Positions 47,573-56,356 of a DNA stretch of 64,000 nt are shown here, one piece after another; position 1 is the first letter of the stretch; the number at the start of each line of letters is the position of its first letter. The notes beneath the pieces are model-generated. The model was not told the DNA's origin. It ran no database searches and worked only from the letters and a program-made list of their open reading frames with translations. This DNA is from Bacillota bacterium. GTDB taxonomy: Bacteria > Bacillota > Clostridia > Christensenellales > Christensenellaceae. The stretch covers positions 124,001 through 188,000 of the forward strand of contig JAEYKI010000015.1 of assembly GCA_023408315.1 (NCBI GenBank), in the 5' to 3' direction. Position numbers and translations under genes: made by a program.

Positions 47573-48130
47573 TCATAAAGGCAGAACCTTTTTGCCGTAT
47601 TCGTTGTTCACGGCCTGCGCCAGGGATGCGTATATGGCAAAGCTGCCGCACAAAATGCCTTCCCAGCCCGCGATTGTATGGATGACGGCAATGCCGGAGA
47701 AGTTTCCGGCTGCAAGCAATACAAACAGGATGGTGAGCGAACCGAATACCAGTTGGGAGGAACGGTTGTGTTTAAGCGTTCCCACGAACATAAAGCCGGT
47801 GAATACTGCCCACAGCAGCAGGTAAAAGCCCATTCCTGCGCCGTCCGCAGCGGCGATTTGTTTAAAGGGGCCCACCAGGATAAATACCAGCGACCACCAG
47901 AAAAGCCCGTATGCCGAAAAAGCGGTGGCGCCAAAGGTGTCGCCTTTTTTATATGCCATGATGCCCGCGATGATCTGGCCCAGACCGCCCATTGTAAGCC
48001 CCATTGCTATGATGACGCTGGATAAGGAGATAACCCCTGCGTTCGCAAGGTTTAAAAGAACTGTGGTCATGCCGAATCCCAATAACCCAAGAGGGGCCGG
48101 ATTGGCCGATGTCTGCGCGTTTTCTGTCAT
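47573..48130 (-). CDS. satP: Acetate uptake transporter, GPR1/FUN34/SatP family
   Basis: A 185-residue membrane protein with six helices. The family signature NPAPLGLLGFGMTTVLLNL is at residues 10-28, followed by GGLGQIIAGIMAYKKGDTFG and the SAYGLFWWSLVF helix. Homologues such as E. coli SatP move acetate and succinate with protons. It starts with TCCTCC-complement GGAGG upstream and is monocistronic. In an anaerobe it may take up or release acetate formed by fermentation. Confidence 0.92.
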   Translation of the reverse strand: MTENAQTSANPAPLGLLGFGMTTVLLNLANAGVISLSSVIIAMGLTMGGLGQIIAGIMAYKKGDTFGATAFSAYGLFWWSLVFILVGPFKQIAAADGAGMGFYLLLWAVFTGFMFVGTLKHNRSSQLVFGSLTILFVLLAAGNFSGIAVIHTIAGWEGILCGSFAIYASLAQAVNNEYGKKVLPL

Positions 48131-48214
48131 AATTCCTCCAATATATATAAATATTTTAAAAGACCAAAAAGTATAGTACCACCAATGTTTGCGTCCTGCA
48201 ACACTGATTTATAT

Positions 48215-48262
48215 AAAAAACCCGTATGCCAAAGGAGGAATTATTGGCAATACGGGTTTTTT
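48215..48262. terminator. Intrinsic terminator of the flavodoxin-like gene
   Basis: AAAAAACCCGTATGCCAA pairs with TTGGCAATACGGGTTTTTT (small internal mismatch), with T-runs on both strands. Confidence 0.85.
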
Positions 48263-48268
48263 TGTATT

Positions 48269-49051
48269 TTATAACTGCACAAGTCCTGTTTTGATGGCTG
48301 CCTCCTCTATCAGGCGGGCAGCCAGGCGCTTATAGCCGGGGATGCTGGCCGGGCAGTAGAAAAGCGTTTGCGGGTCGGTCCAGCCTTTGCTTTGCCAGAA
48401 CTGCCTGTCGCTGCGCGAACCGCCGTTTAGCCTGCCGTATATCCTTTTCTGCATATTAAATACCAAAAGATCCATAATGGAGGGCTGGATTGGCTTTGAT
48501 TCCGCGGCCAGAGCCGCAAACCGCAGGGCCGACTTTTGCATTTTGCGGTCGCATCTGTTTTTGTATTCCGGCTGTTTGGCGTATTTTTCGCTAACAATAC
48601 CAATTTGGCCGGTAACGGTGAATCCCATTTTGGAAACAATGGTATTCATGGTATGCAGCGCTTCCTTTTCTCCCATCAGAAAGGTAGAAGAGAGAAGCAG
48701 GGCATATCTGCCCGTAAAATACGGCCTGTGCAGCACGTAGGAACTCCTGTCAAAAAAAGTTTTCAGCAGCCCGGAAATGGAGAGCGTGTAGGTGGGGGAG
48801 TAGAAAATTGCCGCGTCCGCGCTGTTTAATATTTGCATGGCGCCAAGGAACCCGTCTTTTAAGGGGCACTTATCTTCACCCAGTTCATAACACGCGCAGC
48901 AACCCTGGCAGAGCTGCAGGTGACAGTCTCCCAGAAACAGATACTCTATTTCCGCATCATACCTGCATTTAATCGCTTCCTCAATTTTGGATAAATACTG
49001 CCGCCCTGTGCCTTGTTTTCGGCAGGAACCCAGTACAACAACAATTTTCAT
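48269..49051 (-). CDS. Flavodoxin-fold NAD(P)H-dependent FMN reductase-like protein
   Basis: A 260-residue protein. The FMN phosphate loop is VVVLGSCRKQGTGRQYL near residue 4, then a cysteine cluster CQGCCACYELGEDKCPLKDG near 50, as in iron-sulfur flavoprotein-like or multimeric reductases, then YSPTYTLSISGLLKTFFDRS, the isoalloxazine-binding turn. The C-terminal 100 residues are longer than in basic NADPH-FMN reductases and contain a PSIMDLLVFNMQKRIYG helix. It is followed by a small membrane protein and a TetR gene on the same strand, upstream of it, which may regulate it. Confidence 0.82.
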   Translation of the reverse strand: MKIVVVLGSCRKQGTGRQYLSKIEEAIKCRYDAEIEYLFLGDCHLQLCQGCCACYELGEDKCPLKDGFLGAMQILNSADAAIFYSPTYTLSISGLLKTFFDRSSYVLHRPYFTGRYALLLSSTFLMGEKEALHTMNTIVSKMGFTVTGQIGIVSEKYAKQPEYKNRCDRKMQKSALRFAALAAESKPIQPSIMDLLVFNMQKRIYGRLNGGSRSDRQFWQSKGWTDPQTLFYCPASIPGYKRLAARLIEEAAIKTGLVQL

Positions 49052-49101
49052 TTCCTTACCTTCTTATCGTTTAAAATATTGCAGGGGAAAAAGCATTTTT
49101 T

Positions 49102-49296
49102 TTATTTCTTCATCATAGCCAGAATACAGGTAATGAACACGCAAACAGCTGTGATGATGCCAAGCATCATGTGGAAGCTGGCGGAACTGGCAAGGTCTGT
49201 TACTTTGCCGGAGTTTGCAATCCAGGCGCCGCAGATCATGGTGAAAGCCATAAGCAGCATGGACAAAACAGCCATAATTTTTCTGAATACTCTCAT
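49102..49296 (-). CDS. Small two-helix membrane protein
   Basis: A 64-residue protein with two hydrophobic helices (about residues 6-27 and 40-62) and a short loop NSGKVTDLASSASFH, ending MMKK. It starts immediately after the TetR stop codon (no gap), with GGAGGTATT inside the end of the TetR gene as ribosome site, so it is co-transcribed and probably coupled. Order on the minus strand: TetR, this protein, flavodoxin-like reductase. Function unknown. Confidence 0.7.
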   Translation of the reverse strand: MRVFRKIMAVLSMLLMAFTMICGAWIANSGKVTDLASSASFHMMLGIITAVCVFITCILAMMKK

Positions 49297-49866
49297 TTAT
49301 AATACCTCCTTTGCAATCATGTTTTTAAGCAGCAGGTCTATTGCTTCTTCCCTTTGCGTCTTGTTTTGCAGCTCAATGCCGGAATACCTGAAAAACGCGT
49401 CTTTTTTAAGCAAAATGCTTTGCAGGGACGCTATGAGCGCCATGGCAATGAGCTTGATTTCGGTTTCGCCTTTTGTGCTTTTGAATATCTCCTTCAAAAT
49501 GGGGATGATGTAGTAGCAGATGGAGAGATCCCCCTGGTTCATGTCATACGCCACCTGGATGCGGGACATCTCGTAATTTTGCAGGCTAAGGTCCGCCGTC
49601 ACAAGCAAAAACTGTTTCAGCCGCTCCAGAGGTTCGCTTTCCGCGGTGTTCAGGGTCATCAGTTCGGTCGCCATGTTGTTGATCAGGCCGGAAACGGCAT
49701 CCGAAATCAGTTTGTCCTTGGAATGGTAATGGTAGTTGATTGTACCGGTGCCGATATTCGCCCGCTCGGCTATCCGGCGCACCGTTACGTCGCCTGCAGC
49801 CGTTCCTTCCTGCAGCATTTGTTGAACCGTGCGCAATATCAGTTCTTTGGTTTCTGTATCAGACAT
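49297..49866 (-). CDS. TetR/AcrR family transcriptional regulator
   Basis: A 189-residue regulator with TetR HTH at about residues 10-55 (TVRRIAERANIGTGTINYHYHSKDKLISDA). The effector domain is helical with no family signature. A 36-bp palindrome lies 15 bp upstream of the start codon and is well suited to autorepression. It leads an operon with a small membrane protein and a flavodoxin-type reductase, the likely regulated genes. Confidence 0.9.
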   Translation of the reverse strand: MSDTETKELILRTVQQMLQEGTAAGDVTVRRIAERANIGTGTINYHYHSKDKLISDAVSGLINNMATELMTLNTAESEPLERLKQFLLVTADLSLQNYEMSRIQVAYDMNQGDLSICYYIIPILKEIFKSTKGETEIKLIAMALIASLQSILLKKDAFFRYSGIELQNKTQREEAIDLLLKNMIAKEVL

Positions 49867-49881
49867 ATTGGCCCTCCATTT

Positions 49882-49917
49882 CTGAACACATATTGAACAT
49901 GTTCAGCATGTGTTCAG
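49882..49917. promoter_or_regulatory. 36-bp palindromic TetR operator
   Basis: Outer arms CTGAACACAT (49882-49891) and ATGTGTTCAG (49908-49917) and inner palindrome TGAACATGTTCA (49894-49905) share exactly the same centre (49899.5). Only one dinucleotide pair (49892-3 against 49906-7) breaks the symmetry. It may hold two overlapping TetR dimer sites. Confidence 0.8.
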
Positions 49918-49990
49918 TTTAATCGGCTGAATATTATTTGTCAAGCGTATTTTAAAATTTGTAAATAAATATATTGATTTTATTTTCACA

Positions 49991-50010
49991 ATATTATAAT
50001 ATTATAATAT
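49991..50010. promoter_or_regulatory. 20-bp perfect palindrome containing -10 boxes (ArsR operator)
   Basis: ATATTATAAT is followed directly by its own reverse complement, making a perfect 20-bp palindrome 22 bp before the ArsR start. TATAAT occurs twice within it, so a bound ArsR dimer would cover the promoter. AT-rich dyads of this type are the standard ArsR/SmtB operator. Confidence 0.65.
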
Positions 50011-50032
50011 ACTAATTAAGGGGCGAAAGGAT

Positions 50033-50323
50033 TTGGATTATACAAAAGATTTTGAAAAAAAAGCGGAGATTCTTAAAGCGCTGGCACACCCCGTGCGGCT
50101 GTGCATCGTAAACGGCCTATTGGAAAAAGAGAAGTGCAACGTGACGTATATGGAGAAATGCCTGGCGGTTTCCCAATCCGGAATTTCGCAGCATTTATCC
50201 AGGCTGAGGGCGGCGGGCATCATTATCAGCGAAAAAATAAAAAACGAGGTGTATTACCGCATCAAGGACGAAGAAACAAAACAACTTGTTTTATTGATAT
50301 TGGGAGGATTAAAGCATGTCTAA
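50033..50323 (+). CDS. ArsR family regulator, probable sulfur/persulfide sensor
   Basis: A 96-residue winged-helix repressor: ALAHPVRLCIVNGLL, then the HTH ...YMEKCLAVSQSGISQHLSRLRAAGII and the wing KNEVYYRI. Initiation at TTG 50033 is inferred from GGGGCG/AAAGG upstream; no ATG fits. Cysteines at about residues 28, 39 and 47 could form the thiol switch seen in persulfide-sensing ArsR proteins such as BigR/SqrR, though positions are not identical. Its stop overlaps the next start by 8 bp, coupling it to a rhodanese/TusA-containing oxidoreductase, the strongest argument for a sulfur signal. Confidence 0.88.
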   Translation: MDYTKDFEKKAEILKALAHPVRLCIVNGLLEKEKCNVTYMEKCLAVSQSGISQHLSRLRAAGIIISEKIKNEVYYRIKDEETKQLVLLILGGLKHV

Positions 50324-52784
50324 AATATTGATTGTTGGAGGCGTGGCGGGCGGAGCCACGGCGGCGGCCAGGCTGCGCAGGCTCAGCGAGCAGGATGAGA
50401 TTATTATGATCGAGAGAGACGAGGCCATTTCGTTTGCCAACTGCGGGCTGCCGTATTACATAGGGGGCGTGATTCCGGACAGAGACGATCTTTTTGTGCA
50501 GACCATACCCGGCATGTCCAGGCGGTTTAAGCTTGATATCCGCAACTTCAGCGAGGTGGTTGCCATTGATAAACACAAAAAATTTGTAACCATCCACAAG
50601 CTGACGGAAGACAAAACATACCAGGAAACGTTTGACAAGCTGATTATATCAACCGGGGCAAAGCCGCTACGCCCGCCCATTGAAGGCATGAAGCAGGCGG
50701 AGAATGTGTTTGTGCTGCGCAACATACCGGATACGGACAATATCAAGGATTATATTACAAAAAACGATATCAAAACGGCAACGGTGATTGGCGGCGGGTT
50801 TATTGGCGTGGAGATGGCGGAAAACCTGGCAGAGACAGGAATTGCGGTGCACCTGATAGAAAAAATGCCGCAGGTGCTGGCTCCCCTGGATTTTGAGATG
50901 GCGCAGATTGTACACAGCGAACTGAACCTGCACGGCATAGACCTTATATTGAACGACGGTCTGAAACGGTTTGAAGACGGCGGGCGGGCGGTTCTGCTGG
51001 AGAGCGGCAGGCGGATTGAAACGGACATGACCATATTGTCTATTGGCGTTGCACCCGAAAGCGCGATTGTAAAAAATGCCGGATTTGCCGTGAACGAGCG
51101 CGGCTTTGTGAAAACAGGCGATTCCTTTAACGTAATCGACGCGGCAAACGGGACAGAAAGCCCGGACATATACGCCATTGGAGACATGATTGAGGTAGCG
51201 GATTTTGTGGACGGTTCAAAGACTTCCATACCGTTGGCGTGGCCCGCAAACCGCCAGGGCAGGCTGGTGGCCGACCATATCAACGGGATGAAAATTCCAA
51301 ACAGTCGTATCCAGGGAACGGCCGTCGTTAAGGTGTTTGGGCTTACCGCCGCCATGACGGGCAGGAACGAAGCGTACCTGAAGGCGCATAATATCCCCTA
51401 TACCGCCGTGCACGCGCACAGGGCCAACCATGCGTCCTATTACCCGGATTCTTCCAACATTGCCCTAAAGCTGCTGTTTGACCAGAGTACGGGCAAAATA
51501 CTGGGCGCGCAGGCTGTGGGCCGGGCGGGCACGGAAAAAAGGATAGACGTGATTGCTACTGCCATGAAGCTTGGGGGCACGGTGGCAGACCTGGCGGACC
51601 TGGAGCTCTGCTACGCGCCGCCGTATTCATCGGCAAAAGACCCGGTAAACATTCTGGGGTATATTGCAAGCAATGTGTCCCAGGGCGCATATAAAGTGAC
51701 CCACTGGTACGAGATAGACGATATTTTAAAAAAGGGCGGCTATCTGTTGGATGTCCGCACCCCTGTGGAATTTGCGAACGGGCATATTCCGGGCGCGGTG
51801 AACATAGAAGTGGACGCGCTGCGCGGCCGCCTGGGTGAGATTGATGTATCCAAGGATACGCCCATATATGTAAACTGCCAGGTGGGCTTGCGCGCATACA
51901 TTGCCATTAAGATACTCAAAGGAAACGGATATACAAACCTGTATAATCTTTCGGGCGGTTACAGTACATATAAATCGGGCCATTATACAATCAATAATCC
52001 AAAAACGATCCATAAGCCGGAGGTGGACGATATGCAGAAACTGATTAAAGACACGGATGAAAAAGTGGTGGACGTATGCGGGCTGCAGTGCCCGGGGCCG
52101 ATTATGGCCATGTATCAGGCCGTTTCGGCTGCCAATGTGGGCGACAAGGTGAAGATTATCTCCACCGAATCCGGGTTTGCAAACGATGTGGAAAACTGGG
52201 CTAAAAGCAACGGCCATACGCTTGTATCCCTGACGGCGGAGGGCGAAAAATACGTTGCCGTTGTGGAAAAAGGCAAGGAGAATTCGCCAAACGAATGCCT
52301 GACAGGCGCCCACCAGAAGAACGCGACCATGGTGGTCTTCAGCGGCGAGATGGATAAGGTGCTGGCCTCCATGATCATCGCGCAGGGCGCGGTTGCCCAG
52401 GGAAAGAACGTCACCGTATTCTTTACCTTCTGGGGCCTGAATGCCCTGCGGAAGGACGGCAAGGTAAAGGTGGGCAAAGACTTTACGGAGAAAATGTTTG
52501 GCTCCATGATGCCCAGGGGCGCGGATAAGCTGCCGCTTTCCAACATGAACATGTTGGGGATGGGCCGTAAGATGATCAAAGACATCATGAAGAAAAAGAA
52601 TGTGGAGAGCCTGCCGGAGATGATGAAACATGTGCAGGAACTGGGCGTTAAGTTCATCGCGTGCACCATGAGCATGGACCTGATGGGCATTAAAAAGGAA
52701 GAGCTGATCGGCGGTATAGAATACGCGGGGGTTGCAAGCTACATAGCGGCAAACGAGAACGCGGGCACCACGCTGTTTATCTGA
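50316..52784 (+). CDS. Four-domain CoA-disulfide reductase/rhodanese/TusA/DsrE fusion
   Basis: An 822-residue enzyme with four modules. Residues 1-450 form a pyridine nucleotide-disulfide oxidoreductase: FAD motif VGGVAGGATAAARLRR, active Cys in SFANCGLPYYIGG, and NAD motif VIGGGFIGVEMAENL. Residues about 460-550 are a rhodanese with loop VNCQVGLRAY (catalytic Cys). Residues about 575-645 are TusA with VCGLQCPGPIM. Residues about 655-822 are DsrE/DsrF-like (TMVVFSGEMDKVLAS, VTVFFTFWGLNALR). All sulfur-carrying cysteines are present. The enzyme probably reduces per- or polysulfides or CoA persulfide and relays sulfur internally. It is coupled to the ArsR gene. Confidence 0.92.
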   Translation: MSKILIVGGVAGGATAAARLRRLSEQDEIIMIERDEAISFANCGLPYYIGGVIPDRDDLFVQTIPGMSRRFKLDIRNFSEVVAIDKHKKFVTIHKLTEDKTYQETFDKLIISTGAKPLRPPIEGMKQAENVFVLRNIPDTDNIKDYITKNDIKTATVIGGGFIGVEMAENLAETGIAVHLIEKMPQVLAPLDFEMAQIVHSELNLHGIDLILNDGLKRFEDGGRAVLLESGRRIETDMTILSIGVAPESAIVKNAGFAVNERGFVKTGDSFNVIDAANGTESPDIYAIGDMIEVADFVDGSKTSIPLAWPANRQGRLVADHINGMKIPNSRIQGTAVVKVFGLTAAMTGRNEAYLKAHNIPYTAVHAHRANHASYYPDSSNIALKLLFDQSTGKILGAQAVGRAGTEKRIDVIATAMKLGGTVADLADLELCYAPPYSSAKDPVNILGYIASNVSQGAYKVTHWYEIDDILKKGGYLLDVRTPVEFANGHIPGAVNIEVDALRGRLGEIDVSKDTPIYVNCQVGLRAYIAIKILKGNGYTNLYNLSGGYSTYKSGHYTINNPKTIHKPEVDDMQKLIKDTDEKVVDVCGLQCPGPIMAMYQAVSAANVGDKVKIISTESGFANDVENWAKSNGHTLVSLTAEGEKYVAVVEKGKENSPNECLTGAHQKNATMVVFSGEMDKVLASMIIAQGAVAQGKNVTVFFTFWGLNALRKDGKVKVGKDFTEKMFGSMMPRGADKLPLSNMNMLGMGRKMIKDIMKKKNVESLPEMMKHVQELGVKFIACTMSMDLMGIKKEELIGGIEYAGVASYIAANENAGTTLFI

Positions 52785-52850
52785 TCCGTTTTTTGGGCGC
52801 TCCTGGCTTTAACCCAAAACAAATTTTGGGGGAGGCAGTTCCCTCTGAGT

Positions 52851-52886
52851 AAGCATCCCGGTGCTGTTTCGCCGGGATGCTTATTA
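52851..52886 (+). terminator. Intrinsic terminator after the persulfide enzyme
   Basis: AAGCATCCCGG and CCGGGATGCTT (11-bp perfect stem) with a 10-nt loop, followed by ATTATT. The rest of the 317-bp spacer to 53101 is AT-rich; TTGACG (52991) with GACAAT (53014) is a weak promoter candidate. Confidence 0.85.
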
Positions 52887-53101
52887 TTCCTATGAAATTT
52901 TTAGTCTGTATTTCCCTCAAATATGATTGGAATTTAACTTAAAAACGCTGCAAAATGCATAATTTTTCTATTTAGCCCTCCAAATAGTTCTTGACGGATA
53001 GGGTTTATAATGCGACAATATTAATAAATTTTATTGCTTTATTTAATGTGCTATCACAGCAAATTTTTGTGAATCCATTATAGTTCGAGGAGGAAATAAT
53101 T

Positions 53102-53923
53102 TTGAAAAGGTTTACTGTTATTGTTTTGGTGTGCGTAATGATGTTGTCCGTCTTTGCGTTCACAGGATGCTCGGGCGCAGGCGGGGAGTTCAAAGTCGGC
53201 CTGGAATGCAACTATGCTCCCTTTAACTGGACGCAGGCCCAATCCAGCGACCTGACTGTTCCGATCAGCAGCGGCGGCGGATTTGCGGACGGTTACGACA
53301 TACAGATTGCCAAAAAGATTGCGGACGGTCTTGGCAAAAAACTCGTTATTGTTAAAACCGAATGGGACGGCCTGATTCCGGCGTTGCAGTCCAGCAAGAT
53401 AGACGCCATTATCGCGGGCATGTCTCCCACTTCCGAGCGCAAGGAGACCATTGATTTCTCCGATGCGTACTATACATCCGAACTGGTGATTGTGGTGCAG
53501 AAAGACGGCAAATTTGCCGCCGCAAAATCACTTGCGGACTTTAGCGGAGCAAAAATTACAGGCCAGCTGGATACGTTCCATTACAGCGTGATCGACCAGA
53601 TTGAAGGCGTATCCAAGCAGGCGGCCATGGAAACATTCCCGGCCATGATTGTGGCGCTCAATGCAAACAAGATAGACGGCTATATTTCCGAACTTCCGGG
53701 CGCGGTTTCGGCTGTTGCGGCCAACCCCAACCTGGCTTTTGTGAAATTTGCGGAAGGTTCCGGCTTTAAAACGGATCCGGAAGACGTGCAGATTGCCGTT
53801 GGCCTTCGCAAGGGCGATGCAGACAAAGACAAGATCAACGAGATCTTAAAGGGCATAGACGGGGCTACCCGTGAAAAAATGATGGAAGATGCGGTTGCGC
53901 GCCAGCCGGTTTCCGGATCTTAA
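53102..53923 (+). CDS. Polar amino-acid ABC transporter substrate-binding lipoprotein
   Basis: A 273-residue lipoprotein starting at TTG 53102 behind GAGGAGGAAA. A signal peptide with lipobox FAFTGC (Cys at about 23) is followed by the SBP family 3 fold: VGLECNYAPFNWTQ, GYDIQIAKKIADGLGKKL, LIPALQSSKIDAIIAGMSPTSERKE, and IDGYISELPGA. These segments contact the alpha-amino and carboxylate groups of polar amino acids such as glutamine, arginine or cystine. Gene order SBP, permease, ATPase is standard. The exact amino acid cannot be read; the neighbouring sulfur genes might hint at cystine, which is weak evidence. Confidence 0.93.
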   Translation: MKRFTVIVLVCVMMLSVFAFTGCSGAGGEFKVGLECNYAPFNWTQAQSSDLTVPISSGGGFADGYDIQIAKKIADGLGKKLVIVKTEWDGLIPALQSSKIDAIIAGMSPTSERKETIDFSDAYYTSELVIVVQKDGKFAAAKSLADFSGAKITGQLDTFHYSVIDQIEGVSKQAAMETFPAMIVALNANKIDGYISELPGAVSAVAANPNLAFVKFAEGSGFKTDPEDVQIAVGLRKGDADKDKINEILKGIDGATREKMMEDAVARQPVSGS

Positions 53924-53948
53924 TAGCTTAGTTTAGGAGTGTGCGTCA

Positions 53949-54713
53949 ATGCCTACTGATTCTTTTGGCTGGATAGGGTTTCTGATCCAGGAATACGGTT
54001 CCATGTTTTTGCAGGGAACCGGTACAACTATGCTGGTTGCAATCATCGGTACAATAGCGGGATTTGGAATAGGCCTGATAGTTGCGATTGTACGGACGAT
54101 TCCCATAGAACCCAAGGACTCCGCGGTAAAAAAGGTATTGATGAAGATTTTGCGGGGTATTCTGATTGCCTATATCGAGATATTCCGCGGCACTCCCATG
54201 ATGGTGCAGGCTGTGGTCATCTATTACGGTTCTGCCATATTGGTCGGCCTGGATATGACTCCGCTGGTGGCGGCGCTGTTTATCATCTCCATCAACACGG
54301 GCGCTTATCTGTCGGAAGTGGTGCGCGGCGGCATCATATCGGTGGATAAAGGGCAGACTGAAGCCGCCCATTCCATCGGCATGACGCACTGGCAGACAAT
54401 GACAACAATTATTCTGCCGCAGGCCATCCGCAACATTATGCCTGCCATTGGAAACGAATTTGTAATCAATATTAAGGACAGCTCTGTGCTGAGCGTGATC
54501 TCCGTATCCGAATTGTTCTTTATGACAAAATCCGCGGCGGGCACGTATTACAGGTTCTTTGAATCGTTCGCCATAGCGTGCGCGATTTACTTTGTTCTAA
54601 CGTTCACCACCACCCGGATATTGCTGTATCTGGAAAAGAAGATGGACGGGCCCTCTAACTACGAATTGTATACGGGCCAGGAACAACCGAAGGAGGACCT
54701 GGGCAATGGCTGA
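53949..54713 (+). CDS. Amino-acid ABC transporter permease (HisM/GlnP type)
   Basis: A 254-residue permease with about five helices. The EAA loop is EAAHSIGMTHWQTMTTIILPQAIRN near residue 145, where the ATPase docks, and the N-terminal FLQGTGTTMLVAIIGTIAGFGIGL and IEIFRGTPMMVQ are characteristic of the HEQRo family. A homodimer would form the channel as only one permease gene is present. It overlaps the ATPase gene by 8 bp. Confidence 0.93.
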   Translation: MPTDSFGWIGFLIQEYGSMFLQGTGTTMLVAIIGTIAGFGIGLIVAIVRTIPIEPKDSAVKKVLMKILRGILIAYIEIFRGTPMMVQAVVIYYGSAILVGLDMTPLVAALFIISINTGAYLSEVVRGGIISVDKGQTEAAHSIGMTHWQTMTTIILPQAIRNIMPAIGNEFVINIKDSSVLSVISVSELFFMTKSAAGTYYRFFESFAIACAIYFVLTFTTTRILLYLEKKMDGPSNYELYTGQEQPKEDLGNG

Positions 54714-55446
54714 AAATGTAATAGAGATTAAACACCTTGAGAAATTTTTCGACAAAAATGAAGTATTAAAGGACATCGATTTTTCTGTGAGCCGCGGTGA
54801 AGTGGTCTGTGTCATAGGCGCTTCCGGCTCCGGAAAGTCCACACTTTTAAGGTGCATCAACCTGTTGGAGACGCCAACCAGCGGAGAAATTCTGTTCCAC
54901 GGGCGCAACATACAGGATGGCAGCGTGCCTCTCTCCAGCTACCGGGCCAAAGTGGGCATGGTGTTCCAGCAGTTCAACCTGTTCAACAATTTAAACGTGC
55001 TGGAAAACTGTGTGGTAGGCCAGATGAAGGTGCTGGGGCGGGACCGGAAACATGCGGAGCAAAACGCAAAGGATTACCTCAAAAAAGTGGGCATGCTGCA
55101 GTTTATCAACGCAAAGCCTGCGCAGATATCCGGCGGGCAGAAGCAGCGCGTGGCAATTGCCAGAGCTCTTGCAATGGAGCCGGAGGTACTGCTGTTTGAC
55201 GAACCTACTTCTGCTCTTGACCCCGAAATGGTGGGCGAGGTGCTGCAGGTTATGAAGGACCTTGCAAGTTCCGGGCTTACCATGCTGGTGGTTACGCACG
55301 AAATGGCGTTTGCGCGCGATGTGGCGCACAGGGTTGTATTTATGGACAAAGGCGTCATAGTTGAGGATTCTCCGCCGCAGGAGATGTTCGACCAACCCAA
55401 AAGCGAGCGCACCCGTGAGTTTCTGGCAAGAGTACTTGGAAAATAA
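54706..55446 (+). CDS. Amino-acid ABC transporter ATP-binding protein
   Basis: A 246-residue ATPase: Walker A GASGSGKSTLLRC near residue 34, Q-loop VFQQFNLFNN, signature ISGGQKQRVAIARAL near 142, Walker B EVLLFDEPTSALDPE and switch His in VVTHEMAFA. It is GlnQ/HisP-like. It overlaps the permease gene by 8 bp and is followed by a terminator, closing the three-gene import operon. Confidence 0.95.
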   Translation: MAENVIEIKHLEKFFDKNEVLKDIDFSVSRGEVVCVIGASGSGKSTLLRCINLLETPTSGEILFHGRNIQDGSVPLSSYRAKVGMVFQQFNLFNNLNVLENCVVGQMKVLGRDRKHAEQNAKDYLKKVGMLQFINAKPAQISGGQKQRVAIARALAMEPEVLLFDEPTSALDPEMVGEVLQVMKDLASSGLTMLVVTHEMAFARDVAHRVVFMDKGVIVEDSPPQEMFDQPKSERTREFLARVLGK

Positions 55447-55454
55447 ACCTGAGG

Positions 55455-55485
55455 GCCTGTTTCCGAATGGAGGCAGGCTTTTTTT
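55455..55485 (+). terminator. Intrinsic terminator of the amino-acid import operon
   Basis: A 10-bp stem starting GCCTG and ending CAGGC (two G-T pairs) with loop GAAT, followed by seven T. Confidence 0.9.
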
Positions 55486-55571
55486 ATTGCTCTTAGCATT
55501 TTTACGTATTATGATAATACTAAGCCAATAAAGCGGCAGCTCATCATTTGGCAATGAAGGAAGTGTATAAT

Positions 55572-56345
55572 ATGGATTTAAAGGGAAAGCGGATTGTTGT
55601 TACCGGGGCATCTTCAGGGATAGGCCAGGCGTTTGCCCGGCGGCTTGCAAAGGCGGGCGCGCGGGTTGTGGGCGTAGCGCGCAATCCGCAGTATATTACG
55701 GAGGCGCTGGGGGATTTGGGCGTGCAGGCAATTGGCTGCGATGTTTCCGAACCTGCCCAGGTGGATGAGATGCTTAAAAAGGCCGAGGAAATGCTTGGAG
55801 GAATAGACGTGTTTGTTGCCAATGCGGGGTTTGCTTATTATGGCGTTATTGGCCCGCCGGACTGGGATAAGAACGAGCGGATATTCAAAACAAATGTGCT
55901 TTCCCCCATCTATACGCTGCAAAAGCTGGCGCAGGGGAGGCAGGAAAAGCTTACCTTTATGCTTACCATATCCGCGCTTGGCAAAATGGTGCTGCCGGGC
56001 TTTGCGCTTTATAACGCGACCAAGTTTGCAATGGACGGGTTTGTGCGCACCTACCGTATGGAAAAACCCAGGAATATAAAAATTATGCCGGTGTATCCAA
56101 TTGGCACGCTTAAAACCCGGTTTTTTAAAAAAGCGGACTGCGCGCCCGTGCCCGTTCCCCCGCAACCCGTTGGCGTTGTGGCCTGGTGCATGGAAATGGG
56201 CCTGCGCGTGGGCGCCAGGTCCGTTTATACGTCCATTGTATTTTTGGTGCGCTGCCTGCTGGTGCGCGTGCTGCCGGTGGATCTGATTTCACAGGCGATT
56301 GAGAGAATTCGTTTTTCCATCTGGAGAAAACAACATCAGCAATGA
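55572..56345 (+). CDS. Short-chain dehydrogenase/reductase
   Basis: A 257-residue SDR. The cofactor loop is VTGASSGIGQAFARRLAKAG, followed by NAG in VFVANAGFAYYG, and the catalytic Ser...Tyr-x-x-x-Lys is seen in TISALGKMV and ALYNATKFAMD. The C-terminus has a hydrophobic stretch (YTSIVFLVRCLLVRVLPVDL) that may associate with the membrane. ATG 55572 follows GAAGGAAG by 8 bp and is preferred to 55548. The next gene, an aldo/keto reductase, begins 11 bp later. Substrate unknown. Confidence 0.88.
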   Translation: MDLKGKRIVVTGASSGIGQAFARRLAKAGARVVGVARNPQYITEALGDLGVQAIGCDVSEPAQVDEMLKKAEEMLGGIDVFVANAGFAYYGVIGPPDWDKNERIFKTNVLSPIYTLQKLAQGRQEKLTFMLTISALGKMVLPGFALYNATKFAMDGFVRTYRMEKPRNIKIMPVYPIGTLKTRFFKKADCAPVPVPPQPVGVVAWCMEMGLRVGARSVYTSIVFLVRCLLVRVLPVDLISQAIERIRFSIWRKQHQQ

Positions 56346-56356
56346 AGGAGACAACC

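Noticed and set aside
51726..52631. 301-residue minus-strand frame
   Set aside because: Antisense to the rhodanese/TusA/DsrE part of the oxidoreductase, His-rich, no family; a shadow.
52785..53101. T-box or other amino-acid riboswitch before the amino-acid ABC transporter
   Set aside because: No T-box GGTGG-type antiterminator sequence, specifier arm or second terminator could be found; only the terminator of the preceding gene.
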